Positions 53,420 to 62,734 are shown, numbered from the stretch's first letter. The stretch is 64,000 nt of DNA from Streptomyces sp. SID9727 (GCF_010550605.1 NZ_JAAGNI010000261.1:1-64000); one strand, 5' to 3'. Numbers and translations are program-made. The notes: generated by a model from the letters alone, not told the origin.

Positions 53420-54277
53420 ATGAGGTTATCTTTTCTGCCTAGCCCTTCCGCTGGTGAGATTCATATCGGACCTTTTCCGCTCCGAGGCTACGCGCTTTGC
53501 ATTATCGCTGGAATTTTTGTCGGCATCTGGCTGAGCAACAAGCGATGGCAGGCGCGCGGAGGACAGCCGGGCACCGTTGCCGACATCGCCATCTGGGCAG
53601 TCCCCTTCGGGCTCGTCGGCGGGCGTCTTTACCACGTGGTCACCGCCTATGAGCAGTACTTCGGCGAAGGCAAGAACTGGGTCGACGCCTTCAAGATCTG
53701 GCACGGCGGCCTCGGTATCTGGGGCGCCATCGCGCTCGGCGCGGTGGGCGCCTGGATCGGCTGCCGCCGGCACGGCGTCTCTCTGCTGGCGTACGCGGAC
53801 ACACTTGCCCCGGGAATCGCTGTCGCGCAGGCGATCGGCCGGTGGGGGAACTGGTTCAACCAGGAACTGTACGGCAGGGCCACCGATGTGCCGTGGGCGC
53901 TGCGGATCGACAACGGCATCGACGACGGCACGTTTCACCCCACGTTCCTCTACGAGTCGCTGTGGTGCGGTGGTGTCGCCCTTCTGGTGATCTTCGTGGA
54001 CCGCAAGTTCAAGCTCGGCCACGGGCGCGCGTTCGCGTGGTACGTGGCCGCGTACTGTGCCGGGCGGGTCTGGATCGAGGCCTTGCGGGTCGACGAGGCG
54101 CACCACGTTCTGGGGCTGCGACTCAATGTGTGGACGGCGATCGTGGTGTTCCTGCTGGCGGTGCTGTACCTGGTGGTGTCGGCCCGGGTCCGCCCGGGGC
54201 GCGAGGAGACGGTGGAACCGCGGGCGGCCGATGTGGTCGAGGGGAAGCGCGCCGACGACGCCGATGCGTTGGCCTAG
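53420..54277 (+). CDS. lgt: Prolipoprotein diacylglyceryl transferase
   Basis: A 285-residue membrane enzyme that transfers diacylglyceryl from phosphatidylglycerol to the lipobox Cys of prolipoproteins. ATG 53420 begins MRLSFLPSPSAGEIHIGPFPLRGY (in part). Family motifs are HGGLGIWGA (H95) and the signature GRWGNWFNQELYG (R141, N144), followed by HPTFLYESLW and a C-terminal YVAAYCAGRVWIEALRVDEA. About seven helices are predicted. Streptomyces usually has its main lgt elsewhere, so this is probably a second copy; that cannot be confirmed from this window. The A+T-richer first codons hint at acquisition. Confidence 0.92.
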   Translation: MRLSFLPSPSAGEIHIGPFPLRGYALCIIAGIFVGIWLSNKRWQARGGQPGTVADIAIWAVPFGLVGGRLYHVVTAYEQYFGEGKNWVDAFKIWHGGLGIWGAIALGAVGAWIGCRRHGVSLLAYADTLAPGIAVAQAIGRWGNWFNQELYGRATDVPWALRIDNGIDDGTFHPTFLYESLWCGGVALLVIFVDRKFKLGHGRAFAWYVAAYCAGRVWIEALRVDEAHHVLGLRLNVWTAIVVFLLAVLYLVVSARVRPGREETVEPRAADVVEGKRADDADALA

Positions 54278-54532
54278 GTGTATTTATCACGGGCGTTGTT
54301 GGCATCGGCCGGGCTCCCGCCCGCCGACTGCGCCACCGCGCTCGTCCCACGGCCCTCCCACTGGACTTCCGCCGCTCCCCGCAGAGTTCAGCAGCACGTG
54401 GAAGCCCTCGCGCCCTGCCATCACTCGAAGCGTGGCGTACCGACCGAGTCGGAGGCTGAGGAACAGGCTGAAGTGCGGTGCGGAGTCGACGAGATCAGGA
54501 TGGTCGACGGCGCAGGAGGCTACGATGCCGAT

Positions 54533-55204
54533 GTGATCGAGAAGTTACTGCCCCCGTCGGTCGCCGCCGTCGAGTCCTTCATCGACCCCCCGACCGCCCA
54601 GCTGTTGGGCGCGGAAGTGGCGGCGGCAGAGGGGTTCGCGAGCGGGCGTCGCCAGGAGTTCGTCACCGCCCGGTGGTGCGCACGCCGGGCCCTGGCCGAG
54701 CTCGGCATTCCTCCGACGCCGATTCTCCGCGGCGAGCGCGGTGAGCCCCGCTGGCCCGACGGAATCGTCGGCAGTCTGACGCACTGCGCGGGCTACCGGG
54801 CGGCCGTCGTCGGCCGGGCGGACGAGGTGCTCAGCATCGGGATCGATGCTGAGCCGCACCTTCCACTGCCGGCCAGGGTGGTGAGCACCATCGCGCTGCC
54901 CTCCGAGGTGGAGCGGCTGGCCGGTCTCCGGGCGGAGTTCCCCGAAGTCTGTTGGGACCGGCTGCTGTTCACCATGAAGGAGTCGGTCTACAAGGCCTGG
55001 TTCCCGCTGGCCGGTAGCTGGCTGGGCTTCGACCAGGCCGACATCACGATCGAAAGCGGCAACACCTTCCACGCGAAGCTGCTGGTCCCCGCGCCGGAGG
55101 TGCCGGGAGGCGAGTTCACCGGCAGCTGGCTGGTCGCCGAGGGTCTGATCGTCGCCACGATAGTGAAGCCCCGGGTCCGTACGCCTGCCCATGCCGTCCG
55201 GTGA
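54533..55204 (+). CDS. 4'-phosphopantetheinyl transferase (Sfp/EntD type)
   Basis: A 223-residue enzyme transferring phosphopantetheine from CoA to carrier proteins of polyketide, peptide or fatty-acid synthases. It contains GSLTHCAGYRAAVV, the Mg-binding IGIDAEPH (D105) and FTMKESVYKAWFP (K149-E150-S151). I chose GTG 54533 (VIEKLLPPSVAAVESF), the usual family start. AGGAGG at about 54514-54519 is 13 bases away, and between them lies ATG-CCG-ATG-TGA, a three-codon frame ending on this GTG. In-frame ATG 54500 is the alternative start. No carrier-protein gene is in the window. Confidence 0.9.
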   Translation: MIEKLLPPSVAAVESFIDPPTAQLLGAEVAAAEGFASGRRQEFVTARWCARRALAELGIPPTPILRGERGEPRWPDGIVGSLTHCAGYRAAVVGRADEVLSIGIDAEPHLPLPARVVSTIALPSEVERLAGLRAEFPEVCWDRLLFTMKESVYKAWFPLAGSWLGFDQADITIESGNTFHAKLLVPAPEVPGGEFTGSWLVAEGLIVATIVKPRVRTPAHAVR

Positions 55205-56806
55205 GTGACGGGACGCCGGGGTCTCCGCGACCCCGGCGCGCCCACCTTCCGTTCACGACTTATGCGCCCGGATTGGCGAAAGGCGACCTGTGCCGTCGTC
55301 GCGGCCTCCTCGGCCAGTCCACGGATGAGATCGATGAGCCGGTCGGCGTGGGAAGTTGTCGCGTAACTGACGCGTTGTCACCGCTGGTAGCTCTCGGGGC
55401 TGCAGTTCGGTGAGTGATCGACACCGCCCACCCCGGCAGCGTCCGGCCGACCGACTGGGAGCGGATGATCGCGTCGGCCGGTGCGACGGGCTCCGCGGTG
55501 ACGTGGACGGTGGTCTCAGTGGTGCCGAGCAGGCGCACCAGCAGGCACCGGCGCGGCGGGTGACGTGTGGACCATGGCGCGGGCAGCACCACGTCCAGCG
55601 GCTCGCCGCGGAAGGGCACCAGCCGCCGCGCCGCCCCGTTGGGTGCCGCCGACTGCCTCCCGTCCTCGTCGAGTTGTGGAAACCCGGGGGAGTCCGGGGC
55701 GCAGGGAACGGTCGGTGGCGGGTCCGGGCCGGGCCCGGCCCAGGGAGAGGGGGACTGCCGTCTGCTCAGCCGTCACCCCGTCGGCAGTGGTCGTACCCGC
55801 CTGGTTCGTGCGGCAGTTGCCAGGACGGACGGCCCCGGTGTCGTCCTCGTCCACCGTGAGGACACAGCCGGATGCCTCGCCGGGCGGCGTACGGTTGCGA
55901 AGGAGGGGCGCCTCGACCGAGACCTGGCGTGAACGGGTGTACCGCCGCATGGCGACCGGCGGACGCGACCATGCCGGGTCTCTTGCCGTACCACTGCATG
56001 CCTCCCGGAGGCGCCCGGCTTTGGCTGGCCATGATCATACAGGGCAACCCGCCGTATTTCCAGGCCAGTTCGAGTCGGTGCGAGGGGGACGGGATCAAAT
56101 CTCCACCGGATCCCCGGTAACCCTTGCCTGGATCGCCGCGGCCAAGCAGGGTGGGTGGCTAAGGGCTGTCCTCGACCGACGGCCCATGCCTTGCGGTGCC
56201 GTTTCCCGGTGGCCCGAGAAAATGTCCGCATGCCGCCCCTTTCCGGGCCGTGCGACGACAGAACACTGCAGAGGGGGACATGTCCCAGCACGCGCACGAG
56301 CCGCACAGCGGTGAATCCCCGGTGGAAACCGCGCGCCACTACTACCGCCTGGTGGGCGAAGGTGATATGTCGGAAACGCCGCAACTGTTCGACGCCGCCG
56401 CACATCACCACCGGCCCGGCTACGAGAACTCGCGGGCATGCGGAGTTGATGCGCTTCTGTCGTGAGGAGCGCGTCGCCGGGAGCGGGCGGCACGCGTTTC
56501 CCGGGTCATTTGCGACGGAAAAGGCATAGCGGTCCGCGGTGTCTTCGAAGGAGTCCTGCGCGAAGGCGCGCAGAACTCGTTGCGGTTCGCCGGCCATTCC
56601 GAACGGTGCCGGCGGGGTTCACCCGCGCCCGCGAGACATTCTTCTTCACGCCGTTGGTCCTGCCCCGGCGTCCCGGCGGCTCCGTTCGAAACTCCGTTGA
56701 CACGTTCGACCGGCGCGGTGCAGGGTGGGCGCCTGCGGGCATTTTTTGCAATGCGTTTCTCTATGTGAGAACAATTCGCATATCGGCATGGGGGAAAGGC
56801 TTTTTC
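55205..56806. other. Gene-poor region before the GH3/HMGR operon
   Basis: About 1.6 kb. Frames are open on both strands for long stretches because of high GC, but they are Arg/Pro-rich, overlap each other and lack family features. Only the SnoaL-like remnant (56281-56620) is identifiable. The last 60 bases (about 56750-56790) are A+T-richer and probably contain the operon promoter. Confidence 0.5.
56281..56620 (+). pseudogene. Remnant of a SnoaL/ester-cyclase-like gene
   Basis: A good ribosome site (GAGGGGG) precedes ATG 56281, which opens MSQHAHEPHSGESPVETARH then YYRLVGEGDMSETPQLFD. This is typical of the start of SnoaL-like proteins, but the frame stops after 61 codons. In another frame, about 60 bases on, GKGIAVRGVFEGVLREGAQN (about 56520-56580) fits the middle strands of the same fold (VAVRxxFxG). 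At least one frameshift lies between them, so the gene is probably dead. Confidence 0.45.
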
Positions 56807-57973
56807 GTGGTGCGTTCCGTGTTCACCGAAGTCGCCGAAGTCACCGAATTAGTGGTGGCGCCGGTGACGATCACCCCGACCAAGCCACTCACCCCCACCC
56901 ATGTGAAAGGCCTGCTCTGGACCGATCTGCTCGTCAAGGCGAGCTCCCGGCTCACCGGCGTCCAACTGGTCTGGAACAACCGCATGGCGACGGTCACCAC
57001 CCAGTCGACGGCCTTCTGGCGGTATCTCGACCTGACCGAACCGGACACCGACTGGAGCGCGGAATCGGAGGCGGGGATCGGCGCGCGCTACCTCCGCTTC
57101 CACGCGGAGCACCGGGCGGCCGACCCGCGGGCGCTCGCCGCCTATCTGGCCCGCGCCGACCAGGACGGGTGGATCCACCCCTCGGGCCTGCGCATGCTGG
57201 AACTGTGGCGAGCCGAGCTGGACCTGCTGGGCGTCGGTGACCTGGGCCTCGGCGTGGACCGCCCGCTGGCCACCACGGCACAGGCGATGACTCGGGCGCT
57301 GGCCGACCGAGGCATGCTCATCGACCACCGGCGCTTCGGCGGCCCCGTCTACCTCGACGGCCCCCGCTGGGGCATGCCGCTGCGACAGCTGGTCAGCAGC
57401 GCCGGGCACGCCAACTACCTGCTGCCCATTCTGCGCGAGCTCGTTCCGATGATCCGCGAGGGCCGGCGCTTCCTGCTCGTCCACGACGAGGAACTCACCT
57501 CCGACTACCTGCTGCTGGACCGCGTGCTGACCGAGTTCGGAGCCGCCGTGACCCGGGTGGGCCTCAGCCGGGTACCCGTCAACGGGACGGTCCGCTCCAG
57601 CCGTTACGGCGGCTGGAGCGGGGTGACGCTCTCCGAGCTCTCCGCCACCCCCGGCACCACCGATCACGCCGCGTACCGGCTCGGCATGCGGCTGTACTTC
57701 GCGGGGGCGCTCCACCGGCGCTCCGGCCAGCCGTTCCGAATGCAGCTGCTGCGCCGGTGCGTGGGCCGAGCCGCCAGGATGCTGGACGAGTCGCGCGTGG
57801 ACGCGGACTGGGGGGACCCGGACAAGGGAGACCCGGGCGGCCGGCACCTGACGGCAGCCCTGGCGCGGCTGAGGACCCGGCAGGGCTATGTCGACCCCTA
57901 CCGGCTGACCGCAGCCATGCAGGGGAAGCGCGCCGCCCTGTCGGCCGCCGCACTCCGGACGATCTACACATGA
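56807..57973 (+). CDS. Unknown protein, first gene of the GH3/HMGR operon
   Basis: A 388-residue protein from GTG 56807, with GGAAAGG seven bases upstream; GTG 56810 and 56819 are alternatives. I do not recognise the family. The N-terminal segment PLTPTHVKGLLWTDLLVKAS and the later VNGTVRSSRYGGWSGVTLSEL vaguely recall the HIGH and KMSKS regions of class I aminoacyl-tRNA synthetases. A nucleotide-binding-like strand (GRRFLLVHDEELTSDYLLLDRVL) lies between. That likeness is only a hypothesis. No signal or membrane helix. Its stop overlaps the next ATG (ATGA). Confidence 0.8.
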   Translation: MVRSVFTEVAEVTELVVAPVTITPTKPLTPTHVKGLLWTDLLVKASSRLTGVQLVWNNRMATVTTQSTAFWRYLDLTEPDTDWSAESEAGIGARYLRFHAEHRAADPRALAAYLARADQDGWIHPSGLRMLELWRAELDLLGVGDLGLGVDRPLATTAQAMTRALADRGMLIDHRRFGGPVYLDGPRWGMPLRQLVSSAGHANYLLPILRELVPMIREGRRFLLVHDEELTSDYLLLDRVLTEFGAAVTRVGLSRVPVNGTVRSSRYGGWSGVTLSELSATPGTTDHAAYRLGMRLYFAGALHRRSGQPFRMQLLRRCVGRAARMLDESRVDADWGDPDKGDPGGRHLTAALARLRTRQGYVDPYRLTAAMQGKRAALSAAALRTIYT

Positions 57974-58701
57974 GCGCGACCCGCCAACGGGAGCGGACGC
58001 CGGACGGTGAACTGCTCGCCGCCGCCGCACAGCTGCGCGTGGACGCGGTGCGCGACGGGCTGGGTGAAGGACCGGTCCGCTGGGGGCTCGGGGTCGCGGT
58101 GGTGGTGGCCGACCTCGATGTGGAGACGTTCATCGCCGGGGCCGCCGGCTTCGCCCTGACACTGCCGGACGACGCCCGCGAGGGCTGGTACCGGTCGTTC
58201 ACCAGAACGGTGTTCCTCGCGGGCCACCCCGCCACGGTGGCCGCCCTGCACCCGTACCGGCAGGCCACCGACGACGCCCGGTGCGCCTGGTACGGGCCGG
58301 CCCGCCGCAGCGCCCTGCAACCCCTCTCCCGGTTGCTGCGCGCCTTCCACGGGCCGGTGCCGGTGGAGGTGGCGGACGGGCCGCTGACGGTGCGCCTGCC
58401 GGGAACACCGTCGGGACGCGTCGTGGACATGGTGGTGGCGGTCGGCGGTGTCAGCACCGGCGAGTACCTGGTCCACGTACACCACCTCATCGCGGAGGCG
58501 GCCCTGCGCGGCCTGCTGCGACCCGGCGACGCGCTCAGGGTCGAGCACCGGCAGACCCTGGACGCCGCCGAGTTCCGCGACGACCTCGCTCCCGCCCGTG
58601 CCGACCACGTCCAGACGCGGATCGTCCCCAGCCGCACGGAGCCCGAACACCTCCGGCTGTACGGCTTGTTGACCCCGAACCGACTCGAAGGAACCAACTG
58701 A
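57970..58701 (+). CDS. Unknown protein, second gene of the GH3/HMGR operon (possibly DUF6182-like)
   Basis: A 243-residue protein from ATG 57970, overlapping the previous stop. It contains WYRSFTRTVFLAGHPATVAAL (about 73-93), SRLLRAFHGPVPVEV and VVAVGGVSTGEYLVHVHHLIAEAALRG with a Gly-rich turn and paired His. Layout and segments recall the uncharacterised actinobacterial DUF6182 family as far as I remember it, with low certainty. No known catalytic motif. Its TGA is directly followed by the ATG of the GH3 gene. Confidence 0.8.
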   Translation: MSATRQRERTPDGELLAAAAQLRVDAVRDGLGEGPVRWGLGVAVVVADLDVETFIAGAAGFALTLPDDAREGWYRSFTRTVFLAGHPATVAALHPYRQATDDARCAWYGPARRSALQPLSRLLRAFHGPVPVEVADGPLTVRLPGTPSGRVVDMVVAVGGVSTGEYLVHVHHLIAEAALRGLLRPGDALRVEHRQTLDAAEFRDDLAPARADHVQTRIVPSRTEPEHLRLYGLLTPNRLEGTN

Positions 58702-60339
58702 ATGCAGCGCGAACGAATCCTCGCGGAACACCGTCGGCTGCTGGCGAGCCTGGACCGTCCGGAGGAGGTGCAGAGCGAACTCCTCGGCACGATCCTGGAC
58801 CAGAACGCGGACACCGCCTTCGGCCGCGAACACGGTCTCGGCGCCGTCCGCACCCTCGCCGACCTGCGCAAGGCAGTGCCGATCCGCACCCACGAGGCCC
58901 TGATGCCCTGGATCGGGCGGACCATGGACGGCGAACCGAAGGTGCTGACCGACGACGCCCCGGTCGCCTACTTCTCGTCGAGCGGCAGCACCGGCCGGGA
59001 GAAGCACATCCCCGTCACCCGCGCCTATATGCAGCAGACGTTCCTGCCCTTCTACCACGCCGCCTTCGCCCCGCTGCTGCACACCCTGCCGCAGGCGCTG
59101 GCCGGATCGGACGGGGTGCTGAACCTGTGGCAGGACCCCTCCGCGCCGGTCGCCAGGGCCCGCAACGGACAGCCGCACCTCGGCACCAGCCAGCTCGACT
59201 ACCGCCAGTTCGGCGAGGACTCCGCGGTCGGCCCCGGCAACGCGGCCCCGTGGAGCCGCATACCCGACGAACTGGCCGACGCCGGACCCTGGGACCGCAG
59301 CTACTACAAGCTGCGCCTCGCCGCCGAACAGGACATCAGGACCGTGATCGGCGTCAACCCGGCGATCATCAGCGGCCTGCCCTACCAACTGGCGCAGCTC
59401 TGGCCCAGGCTCGTTGAGGACATCAGGGCCGGCACCCTGGACGGACAGCCGCACACCACCCCCAACCCGGCGCGCGCCGACGAGATCGAGCGGTACGCCA
59501 GGACCTTCGGCACCGTCCTCCCCTACCATCTGTGGCCGCGCCTGTCCGCCATCCTGGTGTGGAACAGCGCGCTCGCCTCGCTCTACCTTCCCCGGGTACG
59601 GGAGACCTACGGGCCGGGCGTCCAACTGTTCGCCGCCCCCATCGCCTCTTGCGAAGGACCGGCCGGAGTGCCGGTCGACCGCCACCCCAGCGGCGCGCCC
59701 CTGTACCTACCGGGGTGCGTGTACGAATTCGTACCGGCGGACGGGCCGATCAGTGCCGACAGCGACACCCTGCTGCCCACCGAACTCGAACAGGACCAGG
59801 ACTACCACCTGGTGTTCACCCACGTCGGCGGCATGTACCGGTGCGCCGTCACGGACGTCGTCCGGGTGGTCGGCCGGGTCGGCCGCACACCCAGGATCGA
59901 GTACACCGGACGCAACGTGGTGCGGTCCGCCGCCGGAGAGACCCTCACCGAGGCCGCCGCCCTGCGGGCGCTGCGCGCCGCCTGCGAGGACACCGGTGCG
60001 GAGATCCGCAACGCGACGTACCACCTGGACGCCGCTTCGAACGGGGCCGCCGGGCGCTATCGCGTCGCCGTCGCCTTCGCGGGCCCACCGGTCCCCGCCC
60101 TGGCCGCGGCCCTCGACTCCCGCCTGTCGGAACACTGCGCCGGGTACCTGGCGGGCCGCCGGGACGGGGCCATCGCCCCCGCCGAGGTGGTCACGGTCCA
60201 TCCGGACGCCTTCCACCGCGAGTGGGAACGGACCATACGGGCCGGGCAGCGCCCGCCCCGGGTCAAGGACCGGGTCTTCCTGCCCGCCGAGGACGCCTGG
60301 CAGCGGATCGTCTCCGCGCGGCCCGACGACTCCGGCTGA
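58702..60339 (+). CDS. GH3-family acyl-adenylate/amide synthetase
   Basis: A 545-residue member of the GH3 branch of adenylating enzymes. In plants and some bacteria these activate a carboxylic acid with ATP and join it to an amino acid. The adenylation P-loop SSSGSTGREKHIPVT is at residues 92-106. It also has ISGLPYQLAQLWPRL, the carboxylate/AMP region AAPIASCEGPAGVPVD, HLVFTHVGGMYRCAVTDVVRVVG, EYTGRNV, and the C-terminal domain ending KDRVFLPAEDAW. ATG 58702 has GAAGGA upstream. Acid and amine substrates are unknown; in this operon the product of the HMGR-like reductase is one possibility. Confidence 0.9.
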   Translation: MQRERILAEHRRLLASLDRPEEVQSELLGTILDQNADTAFGREHGLGAVRTLADLRKAVPIRTHEALMPWIGRTMDGEPKVLTDDAPVAYFSSSGSTGREKHIPVTRAYMQQTFLPFYHAAFAPLLHTLPQALAGSDGVLNLWQDPSAPVARARNGQPHLGTSQLDYRQFGEDSAVGPGNAAPWSRIPDELADAGPWDRSYYKLRLAAEQDIRTVIGVNPAIISGLPYQLAQLWPRLVEDIRAGTLDGQPHTTPNPARADEIERYARTFGTVLPYHLWPRLSAILVWNSALASLYLPRVRETYGPGVQLFAAPIASCEGPAGVPVDRHPSGAPLYLPGCVYEFVPADGPISADSDTLLPTELEQDQDYHLVFTHVGGMYRCAVTDVVRVVGRVGRTPRIEYTGRNVVRSAAGETLTEAAALRALRAACEDTGAEIRNATYHLDAASNGAAGRYRVAVAFAGPPVPALAAALDSRLSEHCAGYLAGRRDGAIAPAEVVTVHPDAFHREWERTIRAGQRPPRVKDRVFLPAEDAWQRIVSARPDDSG

Positions 60340-60391
60340 CCACCCCCATGCGAGCGACCGGACGAAGAAGGAAGAGAAGAGGAAGCGCGGC

Positions 60392-62734
60392 ATGACCGAT
60401 GCCATACCCGGCCGGGGACAGTACACCGAGGACGCCCGCCGGCAGCGGCTGAGCTGGTGGCGCGAGCGCAGCGGCACCGCGCTCGGCTCGCTGGAGAGGA
60501 CCGGGCTGAGCGCGCCGAACCTGGTCGGCAACGTGGAGAACTTCATCGGCTCCGTCGAGGTGCCGGTGGGCCTCGCCGGCCCACTGCTGTTCGCCGGGGA
60601 CACCGCACGCGGCAGCATCGTGGCCCCGTTCGCCACCTCGGAGGGCGCACTCGTCGCCTCGGCGTCCCGCGGCGCACGCGCCATCAGCGCATCCGGGGGC
60701 GTGGTCACGTCGGTCCTCTCGCAGCGGATGACCAGGGCGCCCGCGTTCGAGTTCGCCGACATCGCGACTGCCCGGCGGTTCACCGCCTGGCTGTACGAGC
60801 AGCGCGGGCAGCTGGAGGAGCAGGTGGGCCTGGTGTCCCGGCACACCCGGCTGGTCGGCATCGACCCGTACCAGATCGGCCGCTTCCTGCACGTGCGCTT
60901 CGCCTTCGAGACCGCGGACGCCGCAGGACAGAACATGACGACGGCGGCGACCTGGCAGATCTGTCGCTGGCTGACTGACGCACTCGCCCTGGAAGAGGGG
61001 CTGCGTCCGCGGAACATGCTGCTGGAGGGCAACCTCAGCGGCGACAAGAAGGTGACGGCCGGATCCATGCTGGCCGGCCGCGGCACCCGGGTCACCGCCG
61101 AGGCCCGGCTGAGCCGGGAGGCGGTGGCGTCCGTCCTGAAGACCACCCCCGAGGCGATGGTCAAGTGCTACACCACCACGGTCCTCGGGGCGCAGCAGGC
61201 CGGCATGACCGGGTACGGGGTCAACGCGGCGAACGTGGTCGCGGCGCTCTTCGTGGCGACCGGACAGGACGTGGCGTGCGTCCACGAGTCGGGAGTGTCG
61301 CTCTTCTCTCTGGAGCTGGACGGTGACGAGCTGATCGCCACGATCCTGCTGCCCAACCTGGTGGTGGGCACCGTCGGCGGCGGCACCGCGCTGCCCGGCC
61401 AGCGCGATCTGCTCACCACCCTCGGCTGCGCGGGCGCCGGAGGGGTCCGCAGGTTCGCCGAGATCGTCGCCGGGTTCGCCCTCGCCCTCGACATCTCGAC
61501 CATGGCCGCGGTGGTCAGCGGCCAGTTCGCCGAGGCGCACCAAAGGCTCGGCCGGGCCAGACGGGTCGACTGGCTGCAGGCGGGCGATCTGAACGCCGCG
61601 CTGCTCCAGCCGGTACTGGCGCAAGGACTCGCCGACCCCGGACTGCACGTCACCGAGGTCACCGGGGCACCCCAGCTGTACGGCGACGGCATCGCCAGCG
61701 AACTCGGCGCGATGGGGGAGCGCCGCAAACTGACCGGACTCCATCCGCTCACCGTGAGCTGGACCTCCGGCGACGGCTCCTCCACCACGGCCGACCTGGT
61801 GGCCAAGGTCAAGCCGCGCGGCGAGGAGGTCGTCGCCGGCATCGCGATGCTGGTCTCGCTGTGCGGCCCCGAGGTGGCCCGCGCCTGGAGCCGCTGGGGC
61901 GGCGACACCGAGTTCACCGATACGCACCGCCGCGAACTGGCGGTGTACCGGCGGCCCGAGAGCGTACTGACCCGACTCCTGCCGCGCTGCTACGGCGTAC
62001 TCGAGGACGAGGAACGCGAGGCCTACGTCGTCCTGATGGAACGGCTGCCCCGGGACGACCGGCCGTGGTCCCCCGACCGGGTCGAGCAGGCGCTGGCCGC
62101 CATCGCGCGGGTCCACGGCCACTGGCTCGGCCGGGACCGGCAACTCCTCGCCGAGGGGTGGCTGCACCGGGTGCCGGAGCCGACCGCTCTGGCCAAGGCG
62201 GGGGACCTGTGGGAGTCGCTGGTACGCCATGCCGCGGCGGAGTCGCCGCTGCTGCTCGACGCCTCACGGGCGCAGATCATGCTCGGCATCGTCGAGGACG
62301 CCGGCTACTGGACGCAGGAACTCCAGGAACAGCCGCGCAGCCTGGTCCACAACGACTTCAATCCGCGCAACATCGCCCTGCGGGACGGACAGCCGGTCGT
62401 CTACGACTGGGAACTCGCCACCCTCGGCGTGCCGCAGCGGGACGTCGTGGAACTGCTCGCGTTCTGCCTCCCGCCGGAGACCACCACCGCCGAGGTGGAC
62501 CGGCTGCTCGACCTGCACGCGCGGGCCGTGGCCGCGGTGTCCCCAGAGGCGGCGGCCGTGGTCGCCGGCTGCGACTGGCGTCGCGGATACCAGCTGGCGC
62601 TGCGGGAGTTCATGACGACCCGGCTGGCGTTGTACGCGGCCGGGCACAGCCAGCGCGAGTTCGACTTCCTGCCACGGGTGCTGGACACGACGTTCGCCCT
62701 GTGGTCCCTCGAACAGGCACGGGACGGTGAGTGA
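60392..62734 (+). CDS. HMG-CoA reductase-like / APH-type phosphotransferase fusion
   Basis: A 780-residue two-enzyme fusion. Residues 25-400 are a class I-like HMG-CoA reductase: NVENFIGSVEVPVGLAGPL, ATSEG (E84), GQNM, SGDKK (D218-K219-K220), ATGQD (D293), VGTVGGGTALPGQ and a C-terminal His (H383), so the four catalytic residues are kept. Where classical enzymes have NKNLVGS, it reads TTTVLGA (261-267), losing the HMG-contacting Lys. Residues about 440-780 are an APH/choline-kinase fold with VAKVKPRG, the catalytic loop HNDFNPRN (H653, D655) and YDWE (D672). It may reduce an acyl-CoA and phosphorylate the alcohol. ATG 60392. Confidence 0.9.
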   Translation: MTDAIPGRGQYTEDARRQRLSWWRERSGTALGSLERTGLSAPNLVGNVENFIGSVEVPVGLAGPLLFAGDTARGSIVAPFATSEGALVASASRGARAISASGGVVTSVLSQRMTRAPAFEFADIATARRFTAWLYEQRGQLEEQVGLVSRHTRLVGIDPYQIGRFLHVRFAFETADAAGQNMTTAATWQICRWLTDALALEEGLRPRNMLLEGNLSGDKKVTAGSMLAGRGTRVTAEARLSREAVASVLKTTPEAMVKCYTTTVLGAQQAGMTGYGVNAANVVAALFVATGQDVACVHESGVSLFSLELDGDELIATILLPNLVVGTVGGGTALPGQRDLLTTLGCAGAGGVRRFAEIVAGFALALDISTMAAVVSGQFAEAHQRLGRARRVDWLQAGDLNAALLQPVLAQGLADPGLHVTEVTGAPQLYGDGIASELGAMGERRKLTGLHPLTVSWTSGDGSSTTADLVAKVKPRGEEVVAGIAMLVSLCGPEVARAWSRWGGDTEFTDTHRRELAVYRRPESVLTRLLPRCYGVLEDEEREAYVVLMERLPRDDRPWSPDRVEQALAAIARVHGHWLGRDRQLLAEGWLHRVPEPTALAKAGDLWESLVRHAAAESPLLLDASRAQIMLGIVEDAGYWTQELQEQPRSLVHNDFNPRNIALRDGQPVVYDWELATLGVPQRDVVELLAFCLPPETTTAEVDRLLDLHARAVAAVSPEAAAVVAGCDWRRGYQLALREFMTTRLALYAAGHSQREFDFLPRVLDTTFALWSLEQARDGE

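Noticed and set aside
55565..56597. Long open frames on both strands (about 250-275 codons)
   Set aside because: Arg/Pro/Gly-rich composition typical of high-GC shadow frames. They overlap each other and lack domain features or start signals.
57970..58701. AfsA-type butyrolactone synthase
   Set aside because: The double hotdog motifs of AfsA are not present. The FTRTVFLAGHP and GGVSTGEYLVH segments do not fit that family.
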